From Prunus persica (Eukaryota; Streptophyta; Magnoliopsida; Rosales; Rosaceae): a stretch of DNA of 64,000 nt. The notes beneath the pieces were generated by a model. That model worked only from the letters and a program-made list of their open reading frames with translations. It did no database searches and was not told the DNA's origin. The position numbers and the translations under genes are program-made. The stretch's first letter is position 1, and each line of letters opens with the position of its first letter. The DNA lies in NCBI RefSeq assembly GCF_000346465.2, contig NC_034015.1, positions 1,343,709-1,407,708 of the forward strand, written 5' to 3'. Shown here piece after piece: positions 47,619-59,279 of the stretch.

Positions 47619-50243
47619 TATTATAAGATGCACCTTAAAAATAACATCATAAGTAACATTCATGACAATTCTGCACAACCTCAAACAATCTGATAATAAT
47701 ATTTTCCCCTGAATCATCTTAAAGGACTTCATCACGCCTAAAATGAATCCATCCAATCCTTAAGCACCAGATCCCCAATTTGGATAGCATATCATCCCCA
47801 AATGTTCGGGCACCATAACTTAGATGCTAATTTGGAACAGAGGGCAAAAAGTAGAAGTCAGATGCAAGGTTTTTGGATGAGGATCAAATTTGGGGCTTCT
47901 TAGCTGGTTACAGTCTGAAAATAGGAGGTACAAGGTTGCTGTTTTGTGCCATACATACATGCAGAAATATTAATAGCCGACACAATTTATATAATTTACT
48001 GTGGTATGTTTAAGAACACATTCAATTACAAATGTCTTTAAAAAGCATATAAACATTTCTATCTTTTAGAAGGAAAACAAAACAAACTCAAACTCAAACG
48101 TAAGAAGCAATGCAAAATGTACTAAAAGTTTACAAATCCCTTGTGAACTTCACATTTTGATGGTAACCTAAGGATGTTGTTTCTAATTCTTACATCATTT
48201 TTGGTATATATTTTTTCACTTTGATTCTTTGAGTGTTGGTGGGGTTTGTGGACTATGATATTTAGATTCATTAAAACAACACAAACTGCCTAAAGTTTCC
48301 TAATTACTTTTACAAAGCCTTACTTATACAGATCTTAATCCTAATATAATAAATTTGGAAAAAGGATTTCCGCAGAACTTTAGGAACCCAAATTAAACAG
48401 ACAACAACAAAAAAACAGACCTTTAACTAAACTAATCCTCAAACTAAAATTAGAAATCTAAATATTACCTAATTTTCCCTGTCACATCTTTAAAAGACAT
48501 AAATACCCCTGAGTGAAAATACTAATATAACCCCTATCTATAGAAAATCTTAATAAGGACCCCTCCCACGATATCCCATTACAATGTGTAATCTACCAAA
48601 AAACCCATTAGCTAACTTTGCGTTAGTTTTGGAAGTCTTATGTCAACACCCAGATAACAGACATTAGCCCACCTAGGCATGTATCTAGCCATTCACATCG
48701 GGGTGGGCAGAGCCATTTAGGTGGGGAAGTTTGGTGATGGGTGTGGGTTAGAGCTATGCTATTATTTAGGAATTTTTTTCTGATTTGGGGTGGGCTGGAG
48801 AGGTTAAAGCAGTGACTGGCATGATAATGCAGGGGAAACTGCAACTTGTGGACTTGGGATTTATTGAAGACAAGATACAGCTGACAGCAAATAAACTGAC
48901 TTTTACAAGGAGTATGATTTTGACCCAAATGAGAGAAAAACAAAAGGAACGATGTGTAAACATAGCTGAAAGAAGATCAAAATCTATTGAATAGAACAGC
49001 TATGTAGTTACTCTCCAAAAAGTAAAAATGAGGGTTGATCTCATAAATGGTTTAGCATTTCATCTCTTTTAACCCCAAAAGATGCATTTCCCAACCAGAT
49101 TGTATTCAAGGAACCTAGAATTGTTTAACAAAATTGCTGAACTGCCACCTAAATTGACTCTCTTCCCGGCATCTCCTCTCCTCTCTAGGAAATATAAACG
49201 AACACAAGGTCACTGATCACACCTCTACATCCTTACATGCTTCTATTGAAATATAAAAGAACACAAGGTCACTGATCACACCTCTACATCCTTACATGCT
49301 TCTAGGAAATATAAAAGAACACAAGGTCACTGATCACACCTCTACATCCTTACAGCACAAAGTATGGTGAGAAGTTGTAGATACTCGATTGACTCTACAA
49401 ATATGAAAAAGACACGTAGCTTGTGAATCTTTGCTTTCTCTTTTTCCAACTACTTGGAACTTCGGTTGTTCTCTGCTATTTTTTAATCTTCGAATAACGA
49501 TAATTATGAGTGAATCCCTGTGGCCTATTTGCTAAAAATAGAAGCCTATGAAAGTAAAGGTGAACAAGAACTATATTAAAGTTCATTTCTGTTTCACTCT
49601 TCACCCTGTAAGTCGCAAACTGGTTGCTAAAATTCATAACTACACAACCCAACAAATAAACATACCCAATTACAGAGGATATCAGAAATTTGCTCGCAAC
49701 AAAAAAGACAGTGATAACTAAAAATAAAACCAAGGTAACAAATAAATTTTAAAAAGCAGCTAAAATGAAATATACAAATACATTAGTTCCAAATGCAACA
49801 GCAAAAATAACCCACTTCATGAAATGTCAAAAAAAGAACTCACAAGTAGTGTCTTCCTCGTCCTCATCACACCATTTGTTCCAATCAACCTTAATGTAAG
49901 GTGCAGGCTTCTCTTCAGTCTTGAGCAGCCGTTTCCACCAACCATTCTGATCTTTCTGGATTGAGCAGAGGATGTTCCTCAACCCAGCTTTAGTTTTACA
50001 ACCATCAGGCGTTATTGGTCCGTAAAGGTCCAAAGTGAAGTGAAAGGGCTCGCCTTGGACTCCAATGGCGGAGAAGCTGAAGGAGCCCTGAGGCTCACAC
50101 TTGATGTTGATGTCTTTGGCGTCAGGTAACGCCACCGTTAGGTACACCTTATCGGAGCGCTGGGCCCACAGAACCTCCGGGTGCCGACTGTTCACACCAC
50201 AAAACACAACAAAAAAACAAAATCAAATAAATCTGTCTATAGT

Positions 50244-50303
<60 letters not shown>

Positions 50304-50310
50304 ACCTCAT
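45871..50310 (-). CDS. P23-2: HSP90 co-chaperone p23-2-like protein
   Basis: Five exons on the minus strand: 50310-50306 (ATGAG), 50187-49844, 46848-46817, 46739-46694, 45902-45871 (TAA). Phases fit and give 152 residues; Arabidopsis p23-2 has about 150. Exon 2 encodes the CS domain with [30 protein letters not shown] and [19 protein letters not shown], the conserved surface that binds the ATP-bound HSP90 N-domain. The acidic tail (SDDDNAA, SSDDDG) and the end LPDLEKARK match the short plant p23 type without the Gly/Met-rich C-terminus of p23-1. It acts in cytosol and nucleus. The first coding exon has only five bases, so automated gene calls may start wrongly inside intron 1 with MFCGVN. Intron 3 is 2,995 bp and full of repeats. 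Confidence 0.93.
46180..46230. repeat. (GA)n-(GT)n compound microsatellite
   Basis: About 12 GA followed by about 9 GT dinucleotides, in intron 4 of p23. Confidence 0.9.
46230..46420. repeat. Diverged duplicate block in p23, partner at 47950-48135
   Basis: Both blocks contain ATTAATAGCC or GTTAATAGCC, CACA, then AACACA-TTCAATTA-AAATGTCT, TTTAGAAGGA and AAATGTACTAAAAGT in the same order and orientation. They lie in introns 4 and 3 of p23, so an old direct duplication of about 190 bp. Confidence 0.75.
47557..47618. repeat. (CT)n-(CA)n compound microsatellite
   Basis: About 20 CT followed by about 11 CA dinucleotides, in intron 3 of p23. It is a mirror of the GA/GT tract at 46180. Confidence 0.92.
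49185..49353. repeat. 58-59 bp tandem repeat, about 2.8 copies, in p23 intron 3
   Basis: Units start GAAATATAAAMGAACACAAGG at 49189, 49248 and 49306 and continue CACTGATCACACCTC-TACATCCTTACA with almost no change, so the array is young. Confidence 0.92.
50245..50298. repeat. (GA)n microsatellite inside the 118-bp intron 1 of p23
   Basis: About 27 GA units on the plus strand; in the p23 transcript this is (CU)n. It makes up nearly half of intron 1 (50188-50305) and lies between the donor GTTCCTTTTC and the acceptor TGTGAACAG. Confidence 0.92.
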
Positions 50311-50526
50311 TTTGGAGCGTGGCTGAGGAAAGGCAGAAATCGAGTGTACTCCGTACTGTAAAACCCAGTATAAGGCAATAAGGAATTTTCCAAATGGAAA
50401 CTTTGAAACAACCCTCAACCCTAAAAGAATGTTCAAACTCGAATCAAGTACGGCCAACGGGTCAAATTTGGTCAAGAGTCTCATTTATGGAACAAAACTT
50501 GACCACGGATTGTGGGGTTTAGCTTA

Positions 50527-51116
50527 GAACAACTCCACCCATTGCCCCTTGCTATGGCAAAGGGGAGTCAGGGTAGTCACTATTTACATGAATAGTGGTT
50601 ATCCTTTTAAATAGTATTGTGTGTTTCCACGTTGCCATGACAAAGGGCAATTACTATTCATTTTTTTTTGTTTTTTTACAAATTTGTTTACCTAAACAAT
50701 TAATTTGGATAATATTTTCGGATAAAATTTTTGGGTTCATACGTGTCAATATTAATTATAAAATTCATATCTCAATCGGATAAAATTTTGGTATTTATAA
50801 AAATAAAATAAAATTCAGTATTTTTTGGTTTTTTATTTCAATTTTTTATTGCACAAAAATTAGCTGCCGTTGGATTGGAGAAAAAAATCTGATCGGAGAG
50901 CCCAGAGTGCGACACGTGGACCTTAGCGACACTGTAGCATGTGAGCGCTGTAGCGGCACTATAGCGCTGACGTCAGCACCAAAATGAGGGCTGGAGCTCG
51001 GTCTAGCCCAGGTTGCTAGATCCCACCTTGAGCCTGAGCTTGGGCTCCTCACTGGAAACGAATTTTGGCATTTTTTCCCCCCAGCCTGAGGCTCTGTCAT
51101 GCCGCTGGAGTTGCTC
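50527..51116. mobile_element. Harbinger MITE in the p23 promoter
   Basis: Ends GAACAACTCCACCC and GCTGGAGTTGCTC are inverted repeats with few mismatches. TTA flanks both (50524-50526 and 51117-51119). Bases 50575-50770 match, inverted, the sequence at about 63690-63900 beside the HARBI1-like gene (shared AACAATTAATTTGGATAATA and TTTTCGGATAA). The MITE ends 217 bases upstream of the p23 start codon and carries CACGTG (50913-50918) and TGACGTCA (50968-50975). Confidence 0.85.
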
Positions 51117-51119
51117 TTA

Positions 51120-52990
51120 GACCCGACAATATTGTATACGATCTATGAATATAACACGAATTTACACGAAAATTTTAGTATTTGAGTCTGAATTATTGGG
51201 TTGTGCGGGTAGTGTCGGGTCGATTCGCAAATACCCGTTAAGCCATTAAGAGCGGGTTAACAGTAGGAGTATTTTTGTAAATTTATATCTTTCTTTTTTT
51301 TTCTTTCTTTTTTCTTTTTTTTCTCATTCTCTTTCTTCTCTTTCGTCTCGTCCTTCCCATTCCCCAAACTCTCTCTCTCTCTCTCTCTGCCACCCTCTCT
51401 TTCCTCCATTAACTCATAGATACGATACAACAACATGGTTAAATTAAAACAAGATACACAACATTAATTTGGTGGTCCTTCCAAAGTTGGATATGGGTCC
51501 CTTGCATGCTTTCCACCCCTCTATTATCTACATTGTCAGATAATAATTGTGGTAGCATGGTGATAGCTGGATATGGGTCCCCTTATTTATGGCCTTCCAT
51601 CCTATGTCATTTACATTTGTCAGATAATAATAATGGTAGATGAATATGGGTCCCATTCGTTATGGCTTCAGATAAAAAATCTTATCTCTTCATACATCTT
51701 ACAATAACCATTGAATCCAATTACCTCATATGAACCTTGTAAGGATTGTAATTGTTGCTTTGTTTGGCTCTTTTCTTTTTTGGAACAAAACCATTGTAAT
51801 CTCCTTAGATATTTGAGATAGTCTCTAGGTTAGATTAAAGTGGTTGCTGGTTTCCAAAGATCACTTTGGTGAAGAGCAGGTAAGAACCTTGTGCATACAT
51901 TCACATGGACTGATACACTAGGATTGATACAACTTTAAAATCATTTTATGTTTTCATTTTGTATCAATCCTCTCCTATCATTAGTAGAGTTTGATATACA
52001 TGGATTGATACACACTTTAAAATATGTTTTATGTTTCATTATGTATCAATCCATCCTATATCTGTTTTAATCCGTCCATTGCAGAAATCAATTAATAGTT
52101 TATTGCAAATCTCTTTCATGCACTTGATTTCTGAAAAAGATAAAATAGGATTATCCTCTGCCTCTTACACTCTTATCAAGTCAATCTTTTTTGAAACCAA
52201 GTTCCTGACTGAATCTGTTTTTTATATTGATCTCCGTTTTATTGAAACTGGCTGTTCAGTTCTCTATAACTACTGAACTTAGTTTTATGAAGAGGCAAGC
52301 ATATTAAGCATTTGGCATCACGTTTTAAACTCAGCCTTTACTATGCTTCCAAGTTCATGTTTTTGAAAGATCATCATATCAGTTTTTAAACATTCAAAAA
52401 CTTACTTTAGTCATCTTGAATTCTTGAGAGTTATGAGTATGATTGCATACACATAAAACTTACTCCAAGTTTATTCTCACTTTGATTAAATGACTGCTTT
52501 GGTTTCATTACTGTATTTATGATTAAAACCTTGTTTCAAAGTTCAAACATCTTTTGGTTTTAATTCATAACTGTACACGGTTTCTTTTATCTAGTTTAAT
52601 CATTTATATGATTGAGATAGATAAATTTTATGAAACCACAACTCACTTCATAACATCATATCGGGAGCAACTTATGCTTGGTACTGTTGCGAGGTCGGGA
52701 AAAGAATCTGTTGCTGTGAAGTAAAGAAATGGTGCTTTGTTAGAAGGTAAGATAGTTAGCTACCTATTGTGTGTAGTTGAGCTAATATCCTAGCTTAGTC
52801 CCCCAGTTTTTCCCTTATGGATTTCTGGGTTAACAAATACTATGTCATTTACATTATTGCATTTACCTTGGTTACTTGATCACCACAAGCATTATTTGTG
52901 TTTAATGTCATTTGTCACCAAGTAATAATTTTAAATTGGTGAGTTTTTATCATAAAGCCTACTTCAACACCCCCCCTCCCCCTTCCCCTT
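51120..52990. other. Intergenic DNA with CT-rich tract and two hairpins
   Basis: No gene seen. A pyrimidine tract lies at 51285-51400. Two similar stem-loops are at about 51921-51970 and 52001-52052 (stems GGATTGATACA and TGTATCAATCC). The words GATATGGGTCCC and CAGATAATAAT recur at 51485-51660. Confidence 0.5.
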
Positions 52991-53161
52991 GCACCGGTAC
53001 GTTTTATAAGAGCTAAGCTTCTGTTTTACAAATCTCATCCGTATATTTGTTGTCTCTTAAACCATCATATCCTTTATAAATGAACAACCACCTTATTTTC
53101 ATAACACACCACCTCCCAACTCTTGTATTCTCAATATTCCTTTTTCTACCACCGCAATAGA

Positions 53162-54314
53162 ATGGCCAACAATGGATATGATAGCTCTTCTAGTGATGAG
53201 ACAAGTGCCAACATAATATTTTTGGAAATATTCGAAAGCTACCAAAGAAAAAAAGCAGTGAAGAAGAAGGAGCAGGCCTCGATGGTTGTCCACGGGGGTA
53301 CATCGTCACGACAATGTACTATACCAAGAGATCGAGTAAGTGCCCATGAAAACCCTTTTCAAAATTACTTCTCTAACCATCCGTTGTATCCCCCATTGGA
53401 TTTTTCGTAATAGGTTTCGTATAAGGCATGAGTTGTTGAATCGAATAATGGAACAAATTATCCCTTTTGACGATTACTTCAAACAAAAACTTGATGTCAC
53501 TGAAAAGTTGGGTTTCTCACCACAAGTGAAGATGACAGCCGCCTTGCATATGCTTGCATATGGTACAGCAATGATTACTTGAAGATAACAGAGACCACAT
53601 CATTTGAAGCTTGCAAGAGATTTTGTCACGCAGTCGACAACTTATACGGAGCTGAATATCTTCGTAAACGAACGAGGGCGGACTTACAAAAACTGCTCTA
53701 AAAAGCCAAGGAACAAGGGTGTCCTGGCATACTAGGAAGCCTTGACTGCATGCATTGAGAGTAGAAAAACTGCCCAATGTCACACCATGGGGCATACAAG
53801 GGCCACTATGGTCGTCCAACCATAATCCTTAAAGTGGTTGCTTCTTACAACACATGGATCTAGCACACCAACTTCGGAATGACGGGAGTATTTAATGACC
53901 TCAAAGTACTATACAAGTCACCTCTTTGTTATGATGCCATTCAAGGATGTGCTCTGCAGGTTTGATATTATCAAGATGGAATATATCCAAATTGGAACAC
54001 AATTGTCCAATCATTTTCAAATCCTCAAGGACGGCAACATCAATTATTCTCTAGGATGCAAGAGGTGTATCGTAAGGATGTGGAGAGAACTTTTGGAATT
54101 CTTCAAGCTTGATTTGCAGTTGTTGGGACTCATGAGGCTTGCCCGCCAATGGTACCGAGAAGACATTTGGGAGGTACTGAAGACTTTCATAATTCTTCAC
54201 AATATGATTATTGAAGATGAGTGTGACCAAGATGACATAACTCCTGCTGAAGACACACCATATCGTGTGGATGAGGCTCTAGTGCAGCACAAACGTGGAT
54301 CATGCAATATATAG
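53162..54314 (+). pseudogene. Harbinger transposase pseudogene, plus strand
   Basis: Starts MANNGYDSSSSDETSANIIF. Recognisable parts: RFRIRHELLNRIMEQIIPFD, VKMTAALHMLAYGTA, LGSLDCMH (first catalytic Asp) and a GVFND remnant of the second Asp region, then AREDIWEVLKTFIILHNMII-type C-terminal sequence and an acidic end. Lesions: frameshift near 53402 (after YPPLDF), a deletion or shift near 53575, TAA after KLL (about 53701), TGA after MH (about 53757), TAG near 53762 and 53862. Not functional. Confidence 0.82.
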
Positions 54315-54635
54315 ATAAAATCTATTAATCGAAGCATAATAAATGATCCAATTGCCCACTACAACCTCTGATTTGATATCATTCAACACTTATGGGAGCA
54401 ATATGAAATAGAACTTTAATTGTTGTCTTTTTAAATTTAGTATTGTGTGTTTAGAATTCAATAACTAAATTGCAATGTTCTTGAATTCAATTATTTCATC
54501 AAGTTAAATAAATTATAACATTTTTAAAATAATAAAATAAAGTACAATGGAATTTAAATAATAAGACAAAGTACAGCAGAATTTAAATAAAATAAACTAC
54601 AACATTCTTTAAATAAAACAAAATACTAAACTATT

Positions 54636-55075
54636 CTAGAAATCATCATTTTCTGGGGGTTGGGAACAATAGACTTCATCCTCAAAGTTTAGCGAATGGG
54701 TAGAACTATTCGCGATAATATTGGCTTGTTCCTGTTGAACCTATCGCCTTTTTATTGGAGTTTGGATTGTGGCGGTTTCCTTAAACATAACCTTCAACTC
54801 TTTGTTCTCAATCATACAATCTTTGTAAGACCTCATAATTTCGTTGAGCTCTTTATCTTCTTGAGATAACTCTTCCACAACAACCTTTCTTTTTAGCTCA
54901 TGTTTCCCTCTTTTCGGCTCAGGTGGCCGATGAAAGGAACTTTTGGTCCTTCTTCTCTTGGATTGCGTAGGTGTGCCACCACCGAGCCACTGATTAGCTT
55001 GAAAAAGTTGGATTATTGTGTACGCGCTTCTGACTTCTAACCAGCCGATTGATCGGCCAAGCAAAGAACCTCATC
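54636..55075 (-). pseudogene. Harbinger ORF1 C-terminal part, minus strand
   Basis: Reads a basic PTQSKRRRTKSSFHRPPEPK followed by a coiled-coil region (EDKELNEIMRSYKDCMIENK) and, beyond a TAG in IKRR-x-VQQEQA (54745), an acidic end PPENDDF with stop at 54636. This fits the C-terminal half of the ORF1 paired with the transposase at 53162. The N-terminal half is about 4 kb away at 59280-59712, so the gene is split by inserted DNA. Confidence 0.65.
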
Positions 55076-58000
55076 TTGGCCTAGGTTCTTTCACTTCCTC
55101 AGGATCGAGGATGGTTAGGTATCGTATGGGTATTTTAGTATTTTTGAGATTTAATGATAATGATGCAAATTAAATTAAAAATGCGATTAAACTTAAAGAC
55201 AAGAATTAAAAAGCGATAAAGTAAATCAAAGCAATTGATAAACGTAAATTAAACGAAGAACGAAATAAAAACGAGATAAACAATAAAGGCAATAAAATAA
55301 AGCAATCTTAAATTAAATTAAACTTAAAGAAAATTCGTTAACAATTAAAAGTAAATCAATGAACTTGAATCTTAAAACAATGTAATGGAAAATACAAAAA
55401 ATTAAACTTACACTAACGAAAGCGAAGAATTGATCTCGTCTACTTGCTTGGAAAATAAAAACCTAGTCTAGGGATAGAAAAGTGAAAGACAAAAAGTGGA
55501 TTTTTGTGTCTGATGTCGAGGTCCTTTGCTCTTTGTCTGATTAGGTTTATATAGGAGCATCCGCCAACTCATGGGTTGGCCATTAAATGGCCAAAGGTCA
55601 ACTTCGTTTAAAATCTTTCCTTGTGTGGCTTTCTAAATTAGCGCATTGATTCGAATGAGATCATTGGATTACAAATCTGATCACTTAATTCTCTCCTTCT
55701 TAGGAACGTTTCAGATTGACATCACTCCCTTCGATTGCTTTCCTTGGATGGATCTCGTCACGTGCATGAAAACATTCGAAAGTGTTGGGTCTACTTCCGT
55801 GGGCTGGGCTTGAACCTTCAAGACTTGTCTTAAGATTTGGTGAGACGGAATTCTAATCTTGAGAAAATAATCCCATGATGTTGGAGTGGCTGGAAATTCA
55901 ATAAATCCACATGCATCCTCAAGGTGTCTTAATATGAATTATCACTTAAAATGTAATATATTTATCAAATGGCCACTAATCCCAGGCCATAAGGCCATGT
56001 CTTGCATGTAGGCATAAAGAGAATTCAAGGCACAAAGGCCTGAGGCCTAAGTCTCTAATGGCCACTTTGCCCAAGTCAACTCGTAAGGCCATTGTTTGGC
56101 CTTACTAATTATATTATAATAATAAAACCCATCTGAACAACCTAATGAATAAAAACAACTCCACCCAGTTTATATACATACAATTTACATATATAACTAA
56201 AATGAGGTGAACCAAAGGGCAACACCCACAAGTCAAATAAAACCTCAACCACACAAAGCCCAATTCCATTCGCACTAAAGCTTCAACCAATTCCAAACCA
56301 GCCAACACTTTCATTCCATCTATTGATGCGAAAAAGTGGTTCAGCACGTAATTCGTCAACTTAGTTAAATTATTCCTTCGGTAGGTGATTGTCTTCGGTA
56401 AGTGTTCTACTTCAGAAGGATAGGTACCTACAAAAGGACACGTTCGGTAAATCCTTGGGTACCGGTGTGGTACCGGCCGAAGGCTCTCCGATGCTTAAGT
56501 AAGTACGGATTTAGTAAAGTTTAACTGACAGATCAATCGATAGCGTACCGTTGGTTCTGATCCCCTCCTTTTGGGGATATGGGTCTCCTTATATAGGCCT
56601 TGGGAGGTATGCACTATGCTCATATTTCCGATGTGGGACTCTGGACATGGATTGTGAGCATGACACGTGTCTGATGGCAAAATGGCCAAGATAGATGGCT
56701 TCGGTAGGGGGAATGCCGAAGGGGTTCTGTGATTAGTATCAATCCTGTCCACGTGTTCGGTGGTCATAGACCGTTTATTTACGGTATAAACACCATCCAG
56801 CCGCACAAAATCAGTCATGCACTTCTCCAGCTGCTATCTTCCCAGCAGTACTTTTCCTGCCAACACAAAATCAATCTACTCAAGACCAGCTGCCAAAGCT
56901 CCAACCAACTCCTTGGCCATTATATTAGAACACTTTATTTGTGAATGGACATTGACCAATATATACATATATATATATATTAAAACGTTTGTTTTGTGAA
57001 TGGCCATTGATCAATACATATTAAAATATTTCATTTGTTTTGGGAATAGTCATTGACCAATCACCACCTTCATCAGCATATATGTTTAGCCAACTATTCA
57101 ATTCCAACCCAAGTACCAACGTGTGGGCCAACGCTGGCTTCTTTGATACACCTCCAGCATCTTATCAAAAAGAAACACAACCCCACCTTTGTCACCGCAC
57201 ACCCACCGCACACCTCCAGCCAACTAAATTCCCAACCACATTAGCAGAAGACTCCAACCGATGCCTTCTCCAGCCAATTCCAAATCAGTCGTGAGCCTCA
57301 GCAACCACATCCTTCAGCGAGGAAAGTCCGACTAACTTGGCATTGCTTCTGCAAGGAAGAGAGAACCAGGCCAGCCCAATTTTTGCAAGAGGGACGGCTG
57401 GATAGTGTTCACCCGTTTTATGTTTGTTCCTGTAATGATAGGGTAAAGTTCCTCATTGCCTTGAGAACCATTGACTGGTCAACAAGTCAATTTTCTTTAG
57501 TGTGCGAGCGTGCCACTACTAGCAATGAAAAATCCTAGCAGACTTCTTAAAAATAGATAACTTGCACCCCAAGTTATTAATTTCTAAACAAGCGATTGTG
57601 AATTTGGGTGAGGAATATCTCATAAGTAAGTTCTTTTCTTGCCTCAGACTAGTGAAGACTTCACAATTTTTCACAGTACAAGATTGGTAGTTCTGGCTAG
57701 AATAAATGATAAGAGAGTGAACTGTTTTTCGGCAGAATTGCCTTTTACAAAAACTGAAAAGAGAAAAACCAACTCTATAAAGACAAAAAGAAGGCTGGAC
57801 TTCCATTTATGCCTGGATAGATGCTTCTGATCCGGGCTGGACTGGATATGCCTGTGCTGGACTGGACTATCAGCAACTTCAACAGTTAAGTTTCAGCTGT
57901 AAATCGATTCCAACGTTCAAGTTTGGCAGAGCTTCAATCTATTTCAAGCCCTGGAAGGCTTTTTGAACGGGCAGAATTGGGACCTCTCCAGTCTGAAAGG

Positions 58001-59279
58001 GGCATAAGTGGCTGGACTTGATCACTAAGCTGGAATTTCACTGTGTTACCTATTCTACTTGATCAGGGCTCTCCATAAATTTGTTGAGGTTTTCATATTT
58101 GTAAAAACCCGAACTCTGCTTGATTTGGCTTATGCTGAACCAAATTTGTAACGAGAGAAATCTCGTTTTGAACGACTTATTTCTCTAAGTCTGAACTGAA
58201 GTTGGAGATTTTGATTTGTAGCTGGCTTCTTTCTTGTGGCTCAATGAGCTTTCGGTTGCTTCTGTTTGTTTGAAGGCTTTTGAGATCAAGTGATCATTTG
58301 AGTTTTGTCTTTGATTGATTTTTGGCTGTCTCCTCATGTGTTTATCTCCTCTCATATTTATAGAAAAATGCTGGAGTGGGATTTTTAATCTTTAAAATGG
58401 GTGGCAGATTTTTCTAAAAAACAAGATCTTTTATTTTTTCAGTGTAAAAGAAAAGGGAAGTTATCTTATTTTGGCAAGTAAACCATTAACAGTCAGTTCT
58501 AAGGCAGTCATTGGTCTTTTTCTCTGGAAAGAAAACCTGCTCTTTGTAAAAGTTCAAACTGTCGTGATGGTTAATTTGATTTTTCAGATGAACAACTCCC
58601 TGCACCATACTTATCTCTTTTTTTTATAGAAAATATAGCATGCTTATCTCTTGAAAATGGCACCTGCTTTGGTGTAGAACTTCTCTTTATATATATAAAA
58701 TTCTAACCTTCTTCTTTTGGCTGAGCAAAAATAGAGAAGTCCTTCTGTAAAACCTGCCTTCATTAATTTTCTACCAACCTCTCTATAATAGTTGAAAATT
58801 TTGACTTTTCAACGCCAGGTAGTCACGTGGGTCTGTTTAGAAAAGATTTTTTGATTTTGTCAATCTTCTAGGTAGAGATTTAGATGGTGTAAAAAGGTTG
58901 GGGTAGTCTCTTTTTAGTGGATAAAAAGGCCCCAAATGTTTTGTCTCATGGCCCTTTTTCCAAAAAAGAAATGGGCTGGGCGTGCATATTTTGGCCCAAA
59001 CAGATAGGATCCTACGAGGTTCCAATTTTTACAAGTAGATCTAGCCACTTGCTGAAGTCAGCTGGTGAGAGTTCCAATTTGATTTTTCACTTGGCTGATC
59101 CTTTAACCTAACTAGTTGGATTTTATTTATTTATTGCTATTTGTTTGTTGCATTTTCTTACTTGGCCAGGCCTCTTGGAATTAGATCTCCACCTGACTTG
59201 GCTTGGATTTGGAACCACTTGACCTAGCTTGGAATTGGAGACCACACCCAAACCGCTCATAAGCTTTCTTTTTTTTTGT
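55076..59279. mobile_element. Inserted repetitive DNA splitting ORF1
   Basis: Noncoding. 55100-55500 is very AT-rich. On the minus strand CTCCTATATAAACC at about 55540 is a good TATA box, followed by leader-like sequence, as in an LTR. 55560-56110 has many GGCCATT/AATGGCC words. 56321-56792 is a separate solo LTR. 57000-57300 is CCA-rich, 57800-58130 repeats GGCTGGACT. No pol domain and no clear outer LTR pair or target duplication were found, so it may be a LARD or several nested pieces. Confidence 0.4.
56321..56792 (-). repeat. Solo LTR related to the Tat element
   Basis: Minus strand: starts TGTTTATACCG at 56792, has ACACGTG, CCCACATCGGAAAT, a TATATAAGGAGACCC promoter (about 56590) and the block CGGAGAGCCTTCGGCCGG shared with the LTR at 31766-32247. 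CCATC flanks both sides (56316-56320 and 56793-56797). Length 472 bp, near the 482 bp of the Tat LTR. The last bases are TA where CA is expected. Confidence 0.78.

Noticed and set aside
49827..50207. p23 start at [12 protein letters not shown]
   Set aside because: A TGTGAACAG splice acceptor precedes TCGGCACCC, and the exon at 50306-50310 supplies ATGAG, restoring the family N-terminus MSRHPEVLW.
50149..50484. Minus-strand frame with poly-Ser/Leu
   Set aside because: It is the (CT)n microsatellite of p23 intron 1 translated.
57040..57294. 84-codon Pro/Thr/Asn-rich frame
   Set aside because: Low-complexity composition from CCA-rich repeat DNA. No domain, and no conserved start context.
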